A stretch of 56,836 nucleotides of DNA from Micromonospora thermarum (GCF_012034245.1 NZ_JAATEO010000034.1:1-56836); one strand, 5' to 3'; shown: positions 41,311 to 50,669, counted from the first letter of the stretch. Translations and numbers: made by a program. The notes: a model not told the origin generated them from the letters alone.

Positions 41311-42375
41311 GTGAAGTCGCCAATCATCCTGGACCGCCGGGCGTTCCTGTCCGCCACCCTCGGCGCGGTCGCGCTGGGCGTGACCGCGTGCGCGGGAGAC
41401 GACGCCCCTCGGGCGGCGCTGGCCGCCGGCGCGCCGCTGCCCGAGTCCGTACCGAAGGGCACCACGCTCGTCGTGGGCGACAAGGAGCACCAGAAGGCGA
41501 TCCAGTTCTCCGGCGAGGCGGAGAAGTTCACGTTCGAGGTGGAGTGGGCCAACATCAGCGGCGGTCCGCAGACCCTGGAGGCCTTCCGCGCCGACGCCCT
41601 CGACATCGGGGCGGTCGCCGACATTCCGCCGATCCACTCCCACTGGACGAACATCCCCACCAAGATCGTCGCGTCGAGGTTCCGCCAGGACCCGCTGAAC
41701 CACGCCATCTACCGGCTCGGCGTCGCGCCCGGCGTCGCGGTCGCGACGCTCGCCGACATCCGCGGCAAGAAGGTCGCGTACAGCCCGGGACAGGCACAGG
41801 GCGCGTTGGTGCTGCGGGTCCTGCACAAGGCCGGACTGACCAAGGAGGACGTCGAACTGGTGGAGCTGCCGAGCACCGGTGACGTCTACGCGACCGCGCT
41901 CGCCAGCCACCAGGTCGAGGTCGCCCCGATCGGTGGCGTGCAGGTCAAGCGCTACGAGACCAAGTACGGCCGGGAGGGCGCCACCACGATCGCGCACGGC
42001 CTGCGGGACGATCCCGGCCACCTGTACGTGCCGGTCACCGTGCTGGCCGATCCGGCGAAGGCGGCCGCGATCCGCGAGTACGTGCAGGCGTGGGCACGGG
42101 CCTGGCGGTGGCGGGAGGCCAACCCGGAGGAGTGGATCGAGCGCTACTACGTCAAGGACCAGGGTCTCAGCGCCGAGGACGGCAGGTGGCTGGTCGAGAA
42201 CGCCGGCGTGGCCGACATCCCGGCGAGCTGGACCGAGGCGATCGCCCGGCACCAGGAGACCATCGACCTGCTGGCCAAGGCGACCGGGAACAGGAAGCTC
42301 AGAGCCGAGGACCTGTACGACCGGCGGTACGAATCCGTCGCCGCGGACGCGCTGGCCGCCGGGGGTGCCCGATGA
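41311..42375 (+). CDS. ABC transporter substrate-binding lipoprotein (sulfonate type)
   Basis: A 354-residue lipoprotein: signal peptide with an Arg-Arg pair near the start (DRRAFLSATLG, possibly Tat), lipobox VTAC with Cys27, then an SsuA/TauA-like (NMT1) periplasmic-binding fold. DIGAVADIPPI (about 100-110) and GKKVAYSPGQAQGALVLRVL are typical of aliphatic-sulfonate binders. Exact ligand unknown. GTG start directly at the end of the flavin reductase gene; stop overlaps the permease ATG. Confidence 0.88.
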   Translation: MKSPIILDRRAFLSATLGAVALGVTACAGDDAPRAALAAGAPLPESVPKGTTLVVGDKEHQKAIQFSGEAEKFTFEVEWANISGGPQTLEAFRADALDIGAVADIPPIHSHWTNIPTKIVASRFRQDPLNHAIYRLGVAPGVAVATLADIRGKKVAYSPGQAQGALVLRVLHKAGLTKEDVELVELPSTGDVYATALASHQVEVAPIGGVQVKRYETKYGREGATTIAHGLRDDPGHLYVPVTVLADPAKAAAIREYVQAWARAWRWREANPEEWIERYYVKDQGLSAEDGRWLVENAGVADIPASWTEAIARHQETIDLLAKATGNRKLRAEDLYDRRYESVAADALAAGGAR

Positions 42376-43202
42376 CCGCCTCCGTTCTCACCCGGCCGAC
42401 GGCGACCGTCCCCGTCCGTACGTCGAGGCGCCGCCTGAGGCCGGGCCGTCCCATCCCGTTCGGGTCGGCGATCGGGCCGTTCCTGCTCCTGGCCGGGTGG
42501 GCGGTCGGTTCGGCGGCCGGCTGGATCGACGCCCGTACCCTGTCGGCGCCCTGGACCGTGGTGACGACGGCGGGCGACCTCATCGCCGACGGCCGGCTCC
42601 AGGACAACCTGGCCATCTCGGCCCAGCGGGCCGGCCTGGGCCTCGCCATCGGCACCGCCGTCGGCACCGTGCTCGCGGTGATCGCGGGCCTCAGCCGCTG
42701 GGGCGAGGCCGTCCTCGACGGCCCGATCCAGATCAAGCGGGCCATCCCGGCGCTCGCACTGGTGCCGCTGCTCATCCTCTGGTTCGGCATCGGCGAGCAG
42801 ATGAAGGTCATCACCATCACGCTGGGCGTGTTCGTTCCCGTCTACATACATACGCACAACGGGCTGCGGAGCATCGACAGCCGGTACGTCGAACTGGGCG
42901 AGTCGCTGCGGCTGCCGCGGGCCGCCTTCATCCGCCGGATCGTGCTGCCCGGCGCGCTGCCCGGCTTCCTGCTCGGCATGCGGTTCGCGGTCGTCGGCGC
43001 GTGGCTGTCCCTGGTGGTCGTCGAGCAGATCAACTCGACCAGCGGCATCGGCTACATGATGGAGCTGGCCCGCGAGTACGGCCAGACCGACGTGATCATC
43101 GTCGGACTCGTGCTGTACGGACTGCTCGGGCTGCTGTCCGACGGCGCCGTCCGGCTCGCGCAGAGGAGGGCGCTGTCGTGGCGACGCACGCTGGCGGACT
43201 GA
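42372..43202 (+). CDS. ABC transporter permease (SsuC-like)
   Basis: A 276-residue permease with about six membrane segments and the coupling EAA-type loop ELGESLRLPRAAFIRRIVLPGALP split at about residues 177-200. It belongs to the SsuC/TauC family of sulfonate, taurine and nitrate importers. ATGA overlap with the binding-protein gene; its 3' end overlaps the ATPase gene by 25 bp. Confidence 0.9.
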   Translation: MTASVLTRPTATVPVRTSRRRLRPGRPIPFGSAIGPFLLLAGWAVGSAAGWIDARTLSAPWTVVTTAGDLIADGRLQDNLAISAQRAGLGLAIGTAVGTVLAVIAGLSRWGEAVLDGPIQIKRAIPALALVPLLILWFGIGEQMKVITITLGVFVPVYIHTHNGLRSIDSRYVELGESLRLPRAAFIRRIVLPGALPGFLLGMRFAVVGAWLSLVVVEQINSTSGIGYMMELAREYGQTDVIIVGLVLYGLLGLLSDGAVRLAQRRALSWRRTLAD

Positions 43203-43915
43203 CCGCCACCCGGACCGTACGCGTCCAGGGGTTGGTGCGCGGCTTCGGTAATCGGGCCGTCCTGGACGGGTTCGACCTGGAGATCGGCGCGGGCGAGTTC
43301 GTCGCGCTGCTGGGCCGCAGCGGCTCGGGCAAGAGCACCCTGCTGCGGGCGCTCGCCGGCCTGGACGGCGACGTCACCGGCTCGGGCCGGGTCGACGTGC
43401 CCGGGAACTCGTCGGTCGTCTTCCAGGACGCCCGGCTGCTGCCCTGGCAGCGCGTCCTGGACAACGTCGTCCTCGGCCTGCGCGGGCCGGACGCCGACGA
43501 GCGCGGCCGCGCGGCCCTCGCCGAGGTCGGCCTGGCGGGGCGGGAGCGCGCCTGGCCGAACGAGCTGTCCGGTGGCGAGCAGCAGCGGGTGGCGCTGGCC
43601 CGGGCGCTGGTGTCCGAGCCGGAACTGCTGCTGGCCGACGAGCCCTTCGGCGCGCTGGACGCGCTGACCCGGCTCCGCATGCACGACCTGCTGCGCGAGC
43701 TGTACGCCCGGCACCGGCCCACGGTGCTGCTCGTCACGCACGACGTCGACGAGGCCGTCACGCTGGCCGACCGGGTGCTGCTGCTCGACAGCGGGCGGAT
43801 CGCGGTCGACCTCGCCATCGACCTGCCGGCACCACGGTCGCACCGGCAGCCACAGTTCCTCGCGTACCGCGAATCCCTGCTGCGGGCGCTCGGCGTCGAC
43901 CAGACGGAAGGATGA
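43178..43915 (+). CDS. ABC transporter ATP-binding protein (SsuB-like)
   Basis: A 245-residue ATPase. Walker A GRSGSGKST (about 47-55), Q-loop VFQDARLLPW, signature LSGGEQQRVALARAL, Walker B LLLADEPFGALD and switch His in VTHDVDEAV are all intact and typical of the SsuB/TauB group. GTG start with GAGGAGGG 7 nt upstream, inside the permease gene. It energises import with the two preceding products. Confidence 0.93.
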   Translation: MATHAGGLTATRTVRVQGLVRGFGNRAVLDGFDLEIGAGEFVALLGRSGSGKSTLLRALAGLDGDVTGSGRVDVPGNSSVVFQDARLLPWQRVLDNVVLGLRGPDADERGRAALAEVGLAGRERAWPNELSGGEQQRVALARALVSEPELLLADEPFGALDALTRLRMHDLLRELYARHRPTVLLVTHDVDEAVTLADRVLLLDSGRIAVDLAIDLPAPRSHRQPQFLAYRESLLRALGVDQTEG

Positions 43916-45249
43916 CCATGCTGCACCTCAACGCGTTCCTGATGGGCGTCGGCCACCACGAGGCGGCCTGGCGGCTGCCGGAGAGCGACCCGTTCGCGCA
44001 GACCGACGTCGAACACTTCACACGTCTCGCCCGCATCGCCGAACGCGGCAAGCTCGACTCGCTCTTCCTCGCCGACAGCCCGGTGCTGTGGAACAGCATC
44101 GGCCGGCGGCCGGGCGGCACGCTCGAACCGACCGTGCTGCTCACCGCCCTGGCCGGTGCGACCGACCACATCGGACTGATCGCCACCGCCTCGACGACGT
44201 ACAACGAGCCGTTCAACCTGGCCCGCCGGTTCGCGTCGCTGGACCACATCAGCGGTGGCCGGGCCGGCTGGAACATCGTCACCACCGCCGGCGAGCAGGC
44301 GGCCCGGAACTTCAACCTGGACCACCTGCCGGCCCACCGGGACCGGTACGAGCGGGCGGCCGAGTTCATCGAGGTGTCGCTGAAGCTCTGGGACAGCTGG
44401 GACGACGCCGCACCGCTCGGCGACAAGGACGCCGGGCGGTGGGGCGACGACGACCTGCTCTACCCGCCGGAGCACTCCGGGCGGTACTTCCGGGTGGCCG
44501 GCCCGCTCAACGTCCCCCGCTCCCCGCAGGGCTACCCGCTGCTCGTGCAGGCCGGGTCGTCGGAGGACGGCAAGGAGCTGGCCGCCCGGTACGCGGAGGC
44601 CGTCTTCACCGCCCAGCAGACGCTCGCCGAGGGGCAGGCGTTCTACCGCGACCTCAAGCGGCGCACCGCGCAGCTCGGCCGTGACCCGGACACCATCAAG
44701 ATCCTGCCGGGCATCGTGCCGGCGATCGGCGCCACCGAGGCGGAGGCCCGCGCGCTGGAGGACGAGCTGGACCGGTTGATCAAGCCCGAGTACGCCCGGC
44801 AGCAGCTCGCCACCACGCTGCGGGTCGCCCCGGAAGACCTCGACCTGGACAAGGAGCTGCCCGCCGACCTGCCCAGCGAGGACGAGATCGAGGGCGCCAA
44901 GAGCCGGTACACGCTGATCGTCACCCTGGCCCGCCGGGAACGGCTGACCGTACGCCAGCTCATCGGCCGGCTCGGTGGCGGGCGCGGGCACCGCACCTTC
45001 GCCGGCACGCCGGAGCAGGTCGCCGACGCCATCGAGGAGTGGTACCGCGGCGGCGCGGCCGACGGCTTCAACATCATGCCGCCGGTGCTGCCGTCCGGGC
45101 TGGAGACGTTCGTCGACCACGTCGTGCCGATCCTCCAGCGCCGGGGCCTGTTCCGCACCGAGTACACCGGGGCCACCCTGCGCGACCACTACCGGCTGCC
45201 CCGCCCGGCCAACCAGTTCACGCGGCAGCTCGCGGCCGCCTCCCGCTGA
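43912..45249 (+). CDS. Luciferase-like FMN monooxygenase (NtaA/SnaA/DszA family)
   Basis: A 445-residue flavin-dependent monooxygenase. Seen: DSLFLADSPVLWN (about 49-61), LEPTVLLTALAGATDHIGLIATASTTYNEPF split (70-101), RFASLDHISGGRAGWNIVTT (109-128), and the C-terminal GTPEQVADAIEEWYRGGAADGFNI, all typical of this two-component family. Members cleave sulfones (DszA), dimethyl sulfone (SfnG) or chelators (NtaA). With the sulfonate transporter and two flavin reductases here, an organosulfur substrate is likely but not identified. Overlaps ssuB by 4 nt. Confidence 0.9.
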   Translation: MTMLHLNAFLMGVGHHEAAWRLPESDPFAQTDVEHFTRLARIAERGKLDSLFLADSPVLWNSIGRRPGGTLEPTVLLTALAGATDHIGLIATASTTYNEPFNLARRFASLDHISGGRAGWNIVTTAGEQAARNFNLDHLPAHRDRYERAAEFIEVSLKLWDSWDDAAPLGDKDAGRWGDDDLLYPPEHSGRYFRVAGPLNVPRSPQGYPLLVQAGSSEDGKELAARYAEAVFTAQQTLAEGQAFYRDLKRRTAQLGRDPDTIKILPGIVPAIGATEAEARALEDELDRLIKPEYARQQLATTLRVAPEDLDLDKELPADLPSEDEIEGAKSRYTLIVTLARRERLTVRQLIGRLGGGRGHRTFAGTPEQVADAIEEWYRGGAADGFNIMPPVLPSGLETFVDHVVPILQRRGLFRTEYTGATLRDHYRLPRPANQFTRQLAAASR

Positions 45250-45268
45250 TCCCCAGGAACGGAGAACA

Positions 45269-46333
45269 ATGATCGACTACCGGCCCTTCGGGCGCACCGG
45301 CGTACGCATCAGCTCCCTGACGCTGGGCGCCATGAACTTCGGGCAACGGGGCAACCCCGACCACGAGGACGGCATCCGGATCATCCACCGGGCGCTCGAC
45401 GAGGGCATCAACGCGATCGACACCGCCGACGTCTACTCCGACGGCGAGTCGGAGGAGATCGTCGGCGAGGCCCTCGCCGGCGGGCGGCGCGACGACGTCT
45501 TCCTGGCCACCAAGTTCCACGGCCAGGTCGGTGACAACCCGCAGCACCGGGGCAACTCGCGTCGGTGGATCGTCCGCGCGGTCGAGAACAGCCTGCGCCG
45601 GCTGCGCACCGACTGGATCGACCTGTACCAGGCGCACCGGCCGGAGCCCGACACCGACTTCGACGAGACCCTGGGCGCGCTCACCGACCTGGTGCGCCAG
45701 GGCAAGATCCGCTACCTCGGCACCTCCACGTTCGAGCCGTCGGCGATCGTGGAGGGACAGTGGATCGCGCAGCGGCGCGGGCGGGAGCGGGTGGTCAGCG
45801 AGCAGCCGCCGTACTCCATCCTGGCCCGCGGGGTCGAGCGCGAGGTGGTGCCGGTGGCCCAGCGGTACGGGCTGGCGGTCCTCCCGTGGAGCCCACTGGC
45901 CGGCGGCTGGTTGTCCGGTCGGTACCACGCGGGGCTTGACGCTCCGATCTCCCGCCGCGCCGGCCGGTTCCCGGCCCGGTTCGACCCGACCCTGCCGGCC
46001 AACGCCGCCAAGCTGACCGCCGTCGACGAGCTGGCCGCCCTCGCCGACGAGGCCGGGCTGTCGCTGATCCACCTGGCGATCGCGTTCGTCCTGGAACACC
46101 CGGCCGTCACGTCGGCGATCATCGGGCCGCGCACCCTGGCGCACCTGGAGTCCCAGCTCGGCGCCGCCAAGGTGACGCTGTCCCGGGACGTGCTCGACCG
46201 CATCGACGCCATCGTCCCGCCCGGCACCACCCTGAACCCCGCCGACGCCGGCTACCAGCCGCCGTCGCTGGCCGACCCGGCGCACCGCCGTCGCGGCGGG
46301 CCGTCTCCGTACCCGGCCGGGGCAGCTCGGTGA
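45269..46333 (+). CDS. Aldo/keto reductase
   Basis: A 354-residue NADPH-dependent aldo/keto reductase (AKR barrel). Catalytic Asp, Tyr, Lys and His are in DTADVYSDGESE, ATKFHG and YQAHRPEPD; the cofactor-binding C-terminal IIGPRTLAHLESQL is intact. In this operon it may reduce the aldehyde released when a monooxygenase desulfonates an alkanesulfonate. GGAG ribosome site; its TGA overlaps the following GTG. Confidence 0.92.
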   Translation: MIDYRPFGRTGVRISSLTLGAMNFGQRGNPDHEDGIRIIHRALDEGINAIDTADVYSDGESEEIVGEALAGGRRDDVFLATKFHGQVGDNPQHRGNSRRWIVRAVENSLRRLRTDWIDLYQAHRPEPDTDFDETLGALTDLVRQGKIRYLGTSTFEPSAIVEGQWIAQRRGRERVVSEQPPYSILARGVEREVVPVAQRYGLAVLPWSPLAGGWLSGRYHAGLDAPISRRAGRFPARFDPTLPANAAKLTAVDELAALADEAGLSLIHLAIAFVLEHPAVTSAIIGPRTLAHLESQLGAAKVTLSRDVLDRIDAIVPPGTTLNPADAGYQPPSLADPAHRRRGGPSPYPAGAAR

Positions 46334-46881
46334 CGGGCGCACCACCGCCGGCCGCAGGCGTCGTCGTCCTGGTCGGGAACCCGCGCGCCGGGTCGCGTAC
46401 CCGCGAACTCGGCGAAGCCGTGGCCACGGCCCTCCTGGACCGGCGGGGCGACTCGCCCCGCGGCGTCCAGGTGGTGGAGCTGGCCGAGACCGTCGGGGTG
46501 TCGTTCGGGCCGGAGCCGGCGTACGGGGCGACATCCGGCCCGGATCCGTTCGAGGCGGTGCGGGCGGCGCGGCTGCTGGTCGTCGCGACACCGGCGTACA
46601 AGGGAAGCTACACCGGGCTGTTGAAGGTCTTCCTGGACCAGTTCGCGCACCGGCAACTGGCCGACGTGACGGCCGTACCGGTGGCGGTCGCCGCCGCGCC
46701 GGCGCACGCGGACGCGGCCGCGTCGGCCCTGCGCGACGTGCTGGTCGAACTGGGCGCCCGGGTCCCGGCACCGCCGCTCGCCGTGCCGGAGTCGCGGCTG
46801 GCGGACGGCCACGACATCGCCGGGCGGTGGGCCGACCAGCACGCCGCCGCGCTCACGCACCACCCGGTCACAGCGGTGTGA
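46330..46881 (+). CDS. NAD(P)H:FMN reductase (SsuE/MsuE-like)
   Basis: A 183-residue flavodoxin-fold reductase. The FMN-phosphate loop is VGNPRAGSRTREL (about 15-27) and the ATPAYKGSYTGLLKVFLDQF segment (80-99) is characteristic of SsuE/MsuE. It provides reduced FMN to the SsuD- or DszA-like monooxygenases. It is the second, structurally unrelated flavin reductase of the operon, which suggests one reductase per oxygenase. Confidence 0.9.
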   Translation: MTGAPPPAAGVVVLVGNPRAGSRTRELGEAVATALLDRRGDSPRGVQVVELAETVGVSFGPEPAYGATSGPDPFEAVRAARLLVVATPAYKGSYTGLLKVFLDQFAHRQLADVTAVPVAVAAAPAHADAAASALRDVLVELGARVPAPPLAVPESRLADGHDIAGRWADQHAAALTHHPVTAV

Positions 46882-46949
46882 CGTCTCGCGTCGACGCCGC
46901 TCGTCCCCGTCCTCAGCCCTTTCCCCCGCATCCGCAGAGGAGCGACCGC

Positions 46950-48182
46950 ATGACCCTGCCAACAGTTCGCGGCTGGCGCCGGCGCGTGGCCGGTATCGCC
47001 GCCGCCGTGCTGGTCGCCGGCATCGGCGCCGCCCCACCGGCCGCAGCCGCCACGTCCACGGTCGACACCGCTCTCGAGTGGTACGACGCCACCGCGGCCA
47101 CCATCGCGACCGGCACCCGGCCGCAGGTGACGAACAGCCGCGCCTGGGCGATCAGCTGGCTCGCCGCCGCCCGCGCCACCCGCACCGGGGCCGGCCGCCA
47201 CTACCAGGAGGCCGCGCTGGCGTCCGCCGTGCACACCGCGCTGACCACCCTGATACCCGAGGGTGCGCCCACGCTCGACATCGCACTGCGGACCACGTTG
47301 GAGCGGATCCCCGACCGTCGCACCAGGCAGCGCGGTGTGGCCGCCGGCCGGACCGAAGCGCGATCGCTGCTCGCGCAGCGCGCCGCCGACGGCCTCGATC
47401 CCGCCTCCGTCAACCCCGCCTTCCCCACTCCCGACCCGGGGCCCGGCATCTGGCAGCCCACGCCACCGAGCCTCACCACCGCCCAGCAGGCCGGAACCCG
47501 GTTCGCCACGCCGTTCCTGCTCGACCGCGCGGACCGGTACCGGCCCGGGCCGCCGCCCGCCCCGGACTCGGAGCGCTACCGCGCGGACCTCGCCGAGGTC
47601 CGTGCGTACGGCGCGGCCGACAGCGCCGTACGCACACCGCAGCAGACGGACACGGCGACGTTCTGGCTCGGCTCCTCGCTGACCCTCTACACCGGGATCC
47701 TGCGCGCCGCGCTGGCCCAGTCGACGCGGCCGATCGCCACGCGGGCCGGCTTGGTGGCCATCTTCCACGTCGCGCTCGTCGACACGCAGATCGCCACCTC
47801 CGACGCCAAGTACGCGTACCTGCGCTGGCGACCGGTCACCGCCATCCGGGCCGGCGCGGGCGGGGATCCGCAGTGGACGCCGCTGCACCCGACGCCCGCC
47901 CACCCGGACTACCCCAGCGGCCACAACACCTACTCCGGCGCCGCCGAACAGGTGCTCACCGCCCTCGTCGGGGCGCGAGCCCGGGGACCGTACACCGTCA
48001 CCAGCCCCAGCCAGCCCGCCGCCACCCGCACCTACAGCGACTGGCGACGTCCCACCGAGGAGAACATCGACGCCCGGGTGTGGTCGGGCATCCACACCCG
48101 CACCGCGGACGAGGTCGGCGTCCAGCTCGGCCGCGACGTCGCGGCGTACACCGTCAGCAACGCGGCACGGCTGTTCGCCTGA
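46950..48182 (+). CDS. Secreted vanadium-dependent haloperoxidase/PAP2-type phosphatase
   Basis: A 410-residue exported protein with signal peptide (about 1-34). The vanadate/phosphate-binding triad is present: KYAYLRWRP (Lys and Arg-Pro), PDYPSGHNTYSGAA (PSGH with catalytic His), and ARVWSGIHTRTADE (third-motif Arg and His). This is the PAP2 superfamily branch of bacterial vanadium haloperoxidase homologues; many may be phosphatases, and halide use cannot be read here. Its position within an organosulfur operon is unusual. ATG with AGAGGAG; a strong hairpin follows the stop. Confidence 0.87.
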   Translation: MTLPTVRGWRRRVAGIAAAVLVAGIGAAPPAAAATSTVDTALEWYDATAATIATGTRPQVTNSRAWAISWLAAARATRTGAGRHYQEAALASAVHTALTTLIPEGAPTLDIALRTTLERIPDRRTRQRGVAAGRTEARSLLAQRAADGLDPASVNPAFPTPDPGPGIWQPTPPSLTTAQQAGTRFATPFLLDRADRYRPGPPPAPDSERYRADLAEVRAYGAADSAVRTPQQTDTATFWLGSSLTLYTGILRAALAQSTRPIATRAGLVAIFHVALVDTQIATSDAKYAYLRWRPVTAIRAGAGGDPQWTPLHPTPAHPDYPSGHNTYSGAAEQVLTALVGARARGPYTVTSPSQPAATRTYSDWRRPTEENIDARVWSGIHTRTADEVGVQLGRDVAAYTVSNAARLFA

Positions 48183-48191
48183 CCAGGCTTA

Positions 48192-48221
48192 GCCGGGGCG
48201 GGGCGGCCGCTCCGCCCCGGC
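48192..48221. terminator. Hairpin between haloperoxidase and SsuD-like genes
   Basis: GCCGGGGCGG and CCGCCCCGGC form an exact 10-bp stem with a 10-nt loop, 9 bp after the haloperoxidase stop. It may terminate or attenuate transcription within the cluster, so the SsuD-like gene could have lower or separate expression. Confidence 0.6.
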
Positions 48222-48268
48222 GGGCCTCGTGTTCCCACCACCTTTCCGCAGATCAGAAAGGCCCGCTG

Positions 48269-49354
48269 ATGAGCATCGAGCTTCTCTGGTACATCCCGAA
48301 CCAGGTCGAGCCCGGTCACCGCGGCGACGACGTCGTCGAGAACCACAACAGCCTGGACACCCTCACCAGCCACGCCAGGACGCTCGAGGAGCACGGGTGG
48401 GGCGGCGCGCTCATCGGCACCGGCTGGGGACGGCCGGACACCTTCACGGTCGCCACCGCACTGGCCGCCCGTACCACGACGTTCCAGCCGCTGATCGCGA
48501 TCCGGCCCGGCTACTGGCGGCCGGCCAACTTCGCCTCCGCCGCCGCCACGCTGGACCACCTCACCGGCGGGCGAGTGCTGATCAACATCGTGTCGGGCCG
48601 GGACAACCTGGCGGCGTACGGCGACGGCGAGGGCGACCAGGCGCACCGCTACGCGCGCACCCGGGAGTTCATGCAGCTCGTCCGCAAGCTGTGGACGGAG
48701 GAGAACGTCACCTATCAGGGCGAGCACTTCAGCGTCACCGGCTCGACCGCGGTGCCGCGGCCGGTCGTCCGTGGCGAGCGCCGGCACCCCCGGCTCTACT
48801 TCGGCGGCGCCTCGCCGGCCGCCGAGGAGGTGGCCGCCACCGAGGCCGACGTCCAGCTCTTCTGGGGCGAGCCGCTCGACGGCGTGGCCGAGCGTATCGA
48901 GCGGCTCAAGCAGCTCAGCGACACGTTGGGACGCGAGCATCCCCCGCTGGAGTTCGGTCTGCGGGTCACCACGCTGGTGCGGGACACCACCGAGCAGGCC
49001 TGGGCCGACGCCGAGGCCAAGGTCGCGCAGATGGCGAACGGTACGGGCGACGCCGCGCCGAACCTCAACTGGCAGGCGGCCGTCGGCCAGCGGCGGCTGC
49101 GCGACCTCGCCGCACGCGGCGAGGTGCTGGACGACAACCTCTACACCGCTCCGGGCAGGTTCGGCGGCGGCGGAGCGGGCACCACCTGGCTGGTCGGCTC
49201 GGCCGAGGACGTGGCGAGGTCGCTGCGCAGGTACCAGGGGCTCGGCATCACACACTTCGTGCTCTCCGACACGCCGTACCTGCCCGAGATCAAGCGCCAG
49301 GGCGACCAACTCCTGCCGCTGCTGCGCGATCGAGGGCCGACGTCCACCGCATAG
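48269..49354 (+). CDS. ssuD: FMNH2-dependent alkanesulfonate monooxygenase (SsuD-like)
   Basis: A 361-residue luciferase-like monooxygenase, close to SsuD in length and sequence. Seen: WYIPNQVEPGH at the N-terminus, AIRPGYWRPANFASAAATLD split (about 77-95), GGRVLINIVSGRDN (98-111), and YARTREFMQLVRKLW. SsuD oxidises C1-C14 alkanesulfonates to aldehyde and sulfite using FMNH2 from SsuE. The exact substrate range is unknown. The ATG at 48269 follows AGAAAGG. The beta-lyase gene begins 9 bp after the stop. Confidence 0.88.
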   Translation: MSIELLWYIPNQVEPGHRGDDVVENHNSLDTLTSHARTLEEHGWGGALIGTGWGRPDTFTVATALAARTTTFQPLIAIRPGYWRPANFASAAATLDHLTGGRVLINIVSGRDNLAAYGDGEGDQAHRYARTREFMQLVRKLWTEENVTYQGEHFSVTGSTAVPRPVVRGERRHPRLYFGGASPAAEEVAATEADVQLFWGEPLDGVAERIERLKQLSDTLGREHPPLEFGLRVTTLVRDTTEQAWADAEAKVAQMANGTGDAAPNLNWQAAVGQRRLRDLAARGEVLDDNLYTAPGRFGGGGAGTTWLVGSAEDVARSLRRYQGLGITHFVLSDTPYLPEIKRQGDQLLPLLRDRGPTSTA

Positions 49355-49363
49355 GGTGGCGGC

Positions 49364-50611
49364 ATGGCAGGCTCTGATCCCTCCGCCGGCGGCGCCGCGA
49401 CGCAGAATCCGCTCACCCGACTGACGCTGACCGAACTCCGCCAGCGCACCAGCGTGAAGTGGCGCATGCACCCGCCGGACGTGCTCCCCCTCTGGGTGGC
49501 GGAGATGGACGTGCCCCTCGCCCCCGCCGTGGCCGACGCGCTCCGCCGCGCGATCGACCTCGGCGACACCGGATACGCGCACGGCACGGCGTACGCCGAG
49601 GCGCTCGGCGACTTCGCCGCCCAGCGGTGGGGGTGGCACGACTTCCGCGTCGACCGCACCACGGTGGTGCCCGACGTGATGATGGGCATCGTCGAGGTGC
49701 TCCGGGTCGTGACCGACCCCGGCGACGCGGTGGTGGTGTGCTCCCCCGTCTACCCGCCGTTCTACGCGTTCGTCAGCCACGCCGACCGGCACGTGGTCGA
49801 GGCTCCGCTCGGGCCCGACCTGCGCATGGATCTCGCCGCTCTCGACGAGGCGTTCCGCCGCGCCCGGACGTACGGCCGGCGCCCGGCGTTCCTGTTGTGC
49901 AACCCGCACAACCCGACCGGCGTCGTCCACCGCCGCGACGAACTCGAGGCCGTCGCCGAGTTGGCCGGCCGGCACGGCGTGCGGGTGGTCTCCGACGAGA
50001 TCCACGCTCCCCTGGTGCTCCCCGGGGCGCGCTTCACCCCGTACCTCACGGTGGCCGGCGCCGAGGACGCGTTCGCCCTGATCTCCGCCTCGAAGGCGTG
50101 GAACCTCGCCGGCCTCAAGGCGGCAATCGCGGTCGCCGGGCCGCGGGCCGTCGCCGACCTGAACCGGATCCCGGAGGAGGTCGGCCACGGGCCCAGCCAC
50201 CTGGGCGTCGTCGCGCACACCGCCGCGTTCGGCGCCGGCGGGCGGTGGCTGGACCTCGTCCTCGACGGCCTCGACGCCAACCGCACGCTGCTGGAGACGC
50301 TGCTGGCGAAGCACGTGCCGTCGATCGGGTACCACCGCCCCGAGGGCACCTACCTCGCCTGGCTGGACTGCACCGCGCTGGGCATCGACTCCGGGCCGCC
50401 GGACGGCGAGCCGGGCGTCGCCAGCGACGTCGCCGGGCCCGCGAGGATGTTCCTCGACCGGGCGCGGGTCGCGCTCAGTTCCGGGCACGTCTTCGGCACC
50501 GGCGGGGCCGGCTTCGTACGCCTCAACTTCGCCACCTCGCCCGCGATCCTCACCGACGCCGTCACCCGGATGGGCCGGGCGGTCGAGACGCACCACGCGT
50601 CGACGGGCTGA
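49364..50611 (+). CDS. Cystathionine beta-lyase (MalY/PatB family)
   Basis: A 415-residue PLP enzyme of fold type I. PLP-binding Lys244 lies in ISASKAWNLAGLK; NPHNPTGVVH and SDEIHAPLVLPG are typical MalY/PatB motifs. The family cleaves cystathionine or other cysteine S-conjugates, giving a thiol, pyruvate and ammonia, which links it to sulfur salvage. The tight spacing to ssuD suggests one transcript. ATG start, no strong ribosome site. Confidence 0.92.
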   Translation: MAGSDPSAGGAATQNPLTRLTLTELRQRTSVKWRMHPPDVLPLWVAEMDVPLAPAVADALRRAIDLGDTGYAHGTAYAEALGDFAAQRWGWHDFRVDRTTVVPDVMMGIVEVLRVVTDPGDAVVVCSPVYPPFYAFVSHADRHVVEAPLGPDLRMDLAALDEAFRRARTYGRRPAFLLCNPHNPTGVVHRRDELEAVAELAGRHGVRVVSDEIHAPLVLPGARFTPYLTVAGAEDAFALISASKAWNLAGLKAAIAVAGPRAVADLNRIPEEVGHGPSHLGVVAHTAAFGAGGRWLDLVLDGLDANRTLLETLLAKHVPSIGYHRPEGTYLAWLDCTALGIDSGPPDGEPGVASDVAGPARMFLDRARVALSSGHVFGTGGAGFVRLNFATSPAILTDAVTRMGRAVETHHASTG

Positions 50612-50669
50612 AGTCACCATCTCGACACACCTCTACCCCACCGCCCGCTGCGCCACGAACACTTCCTAC

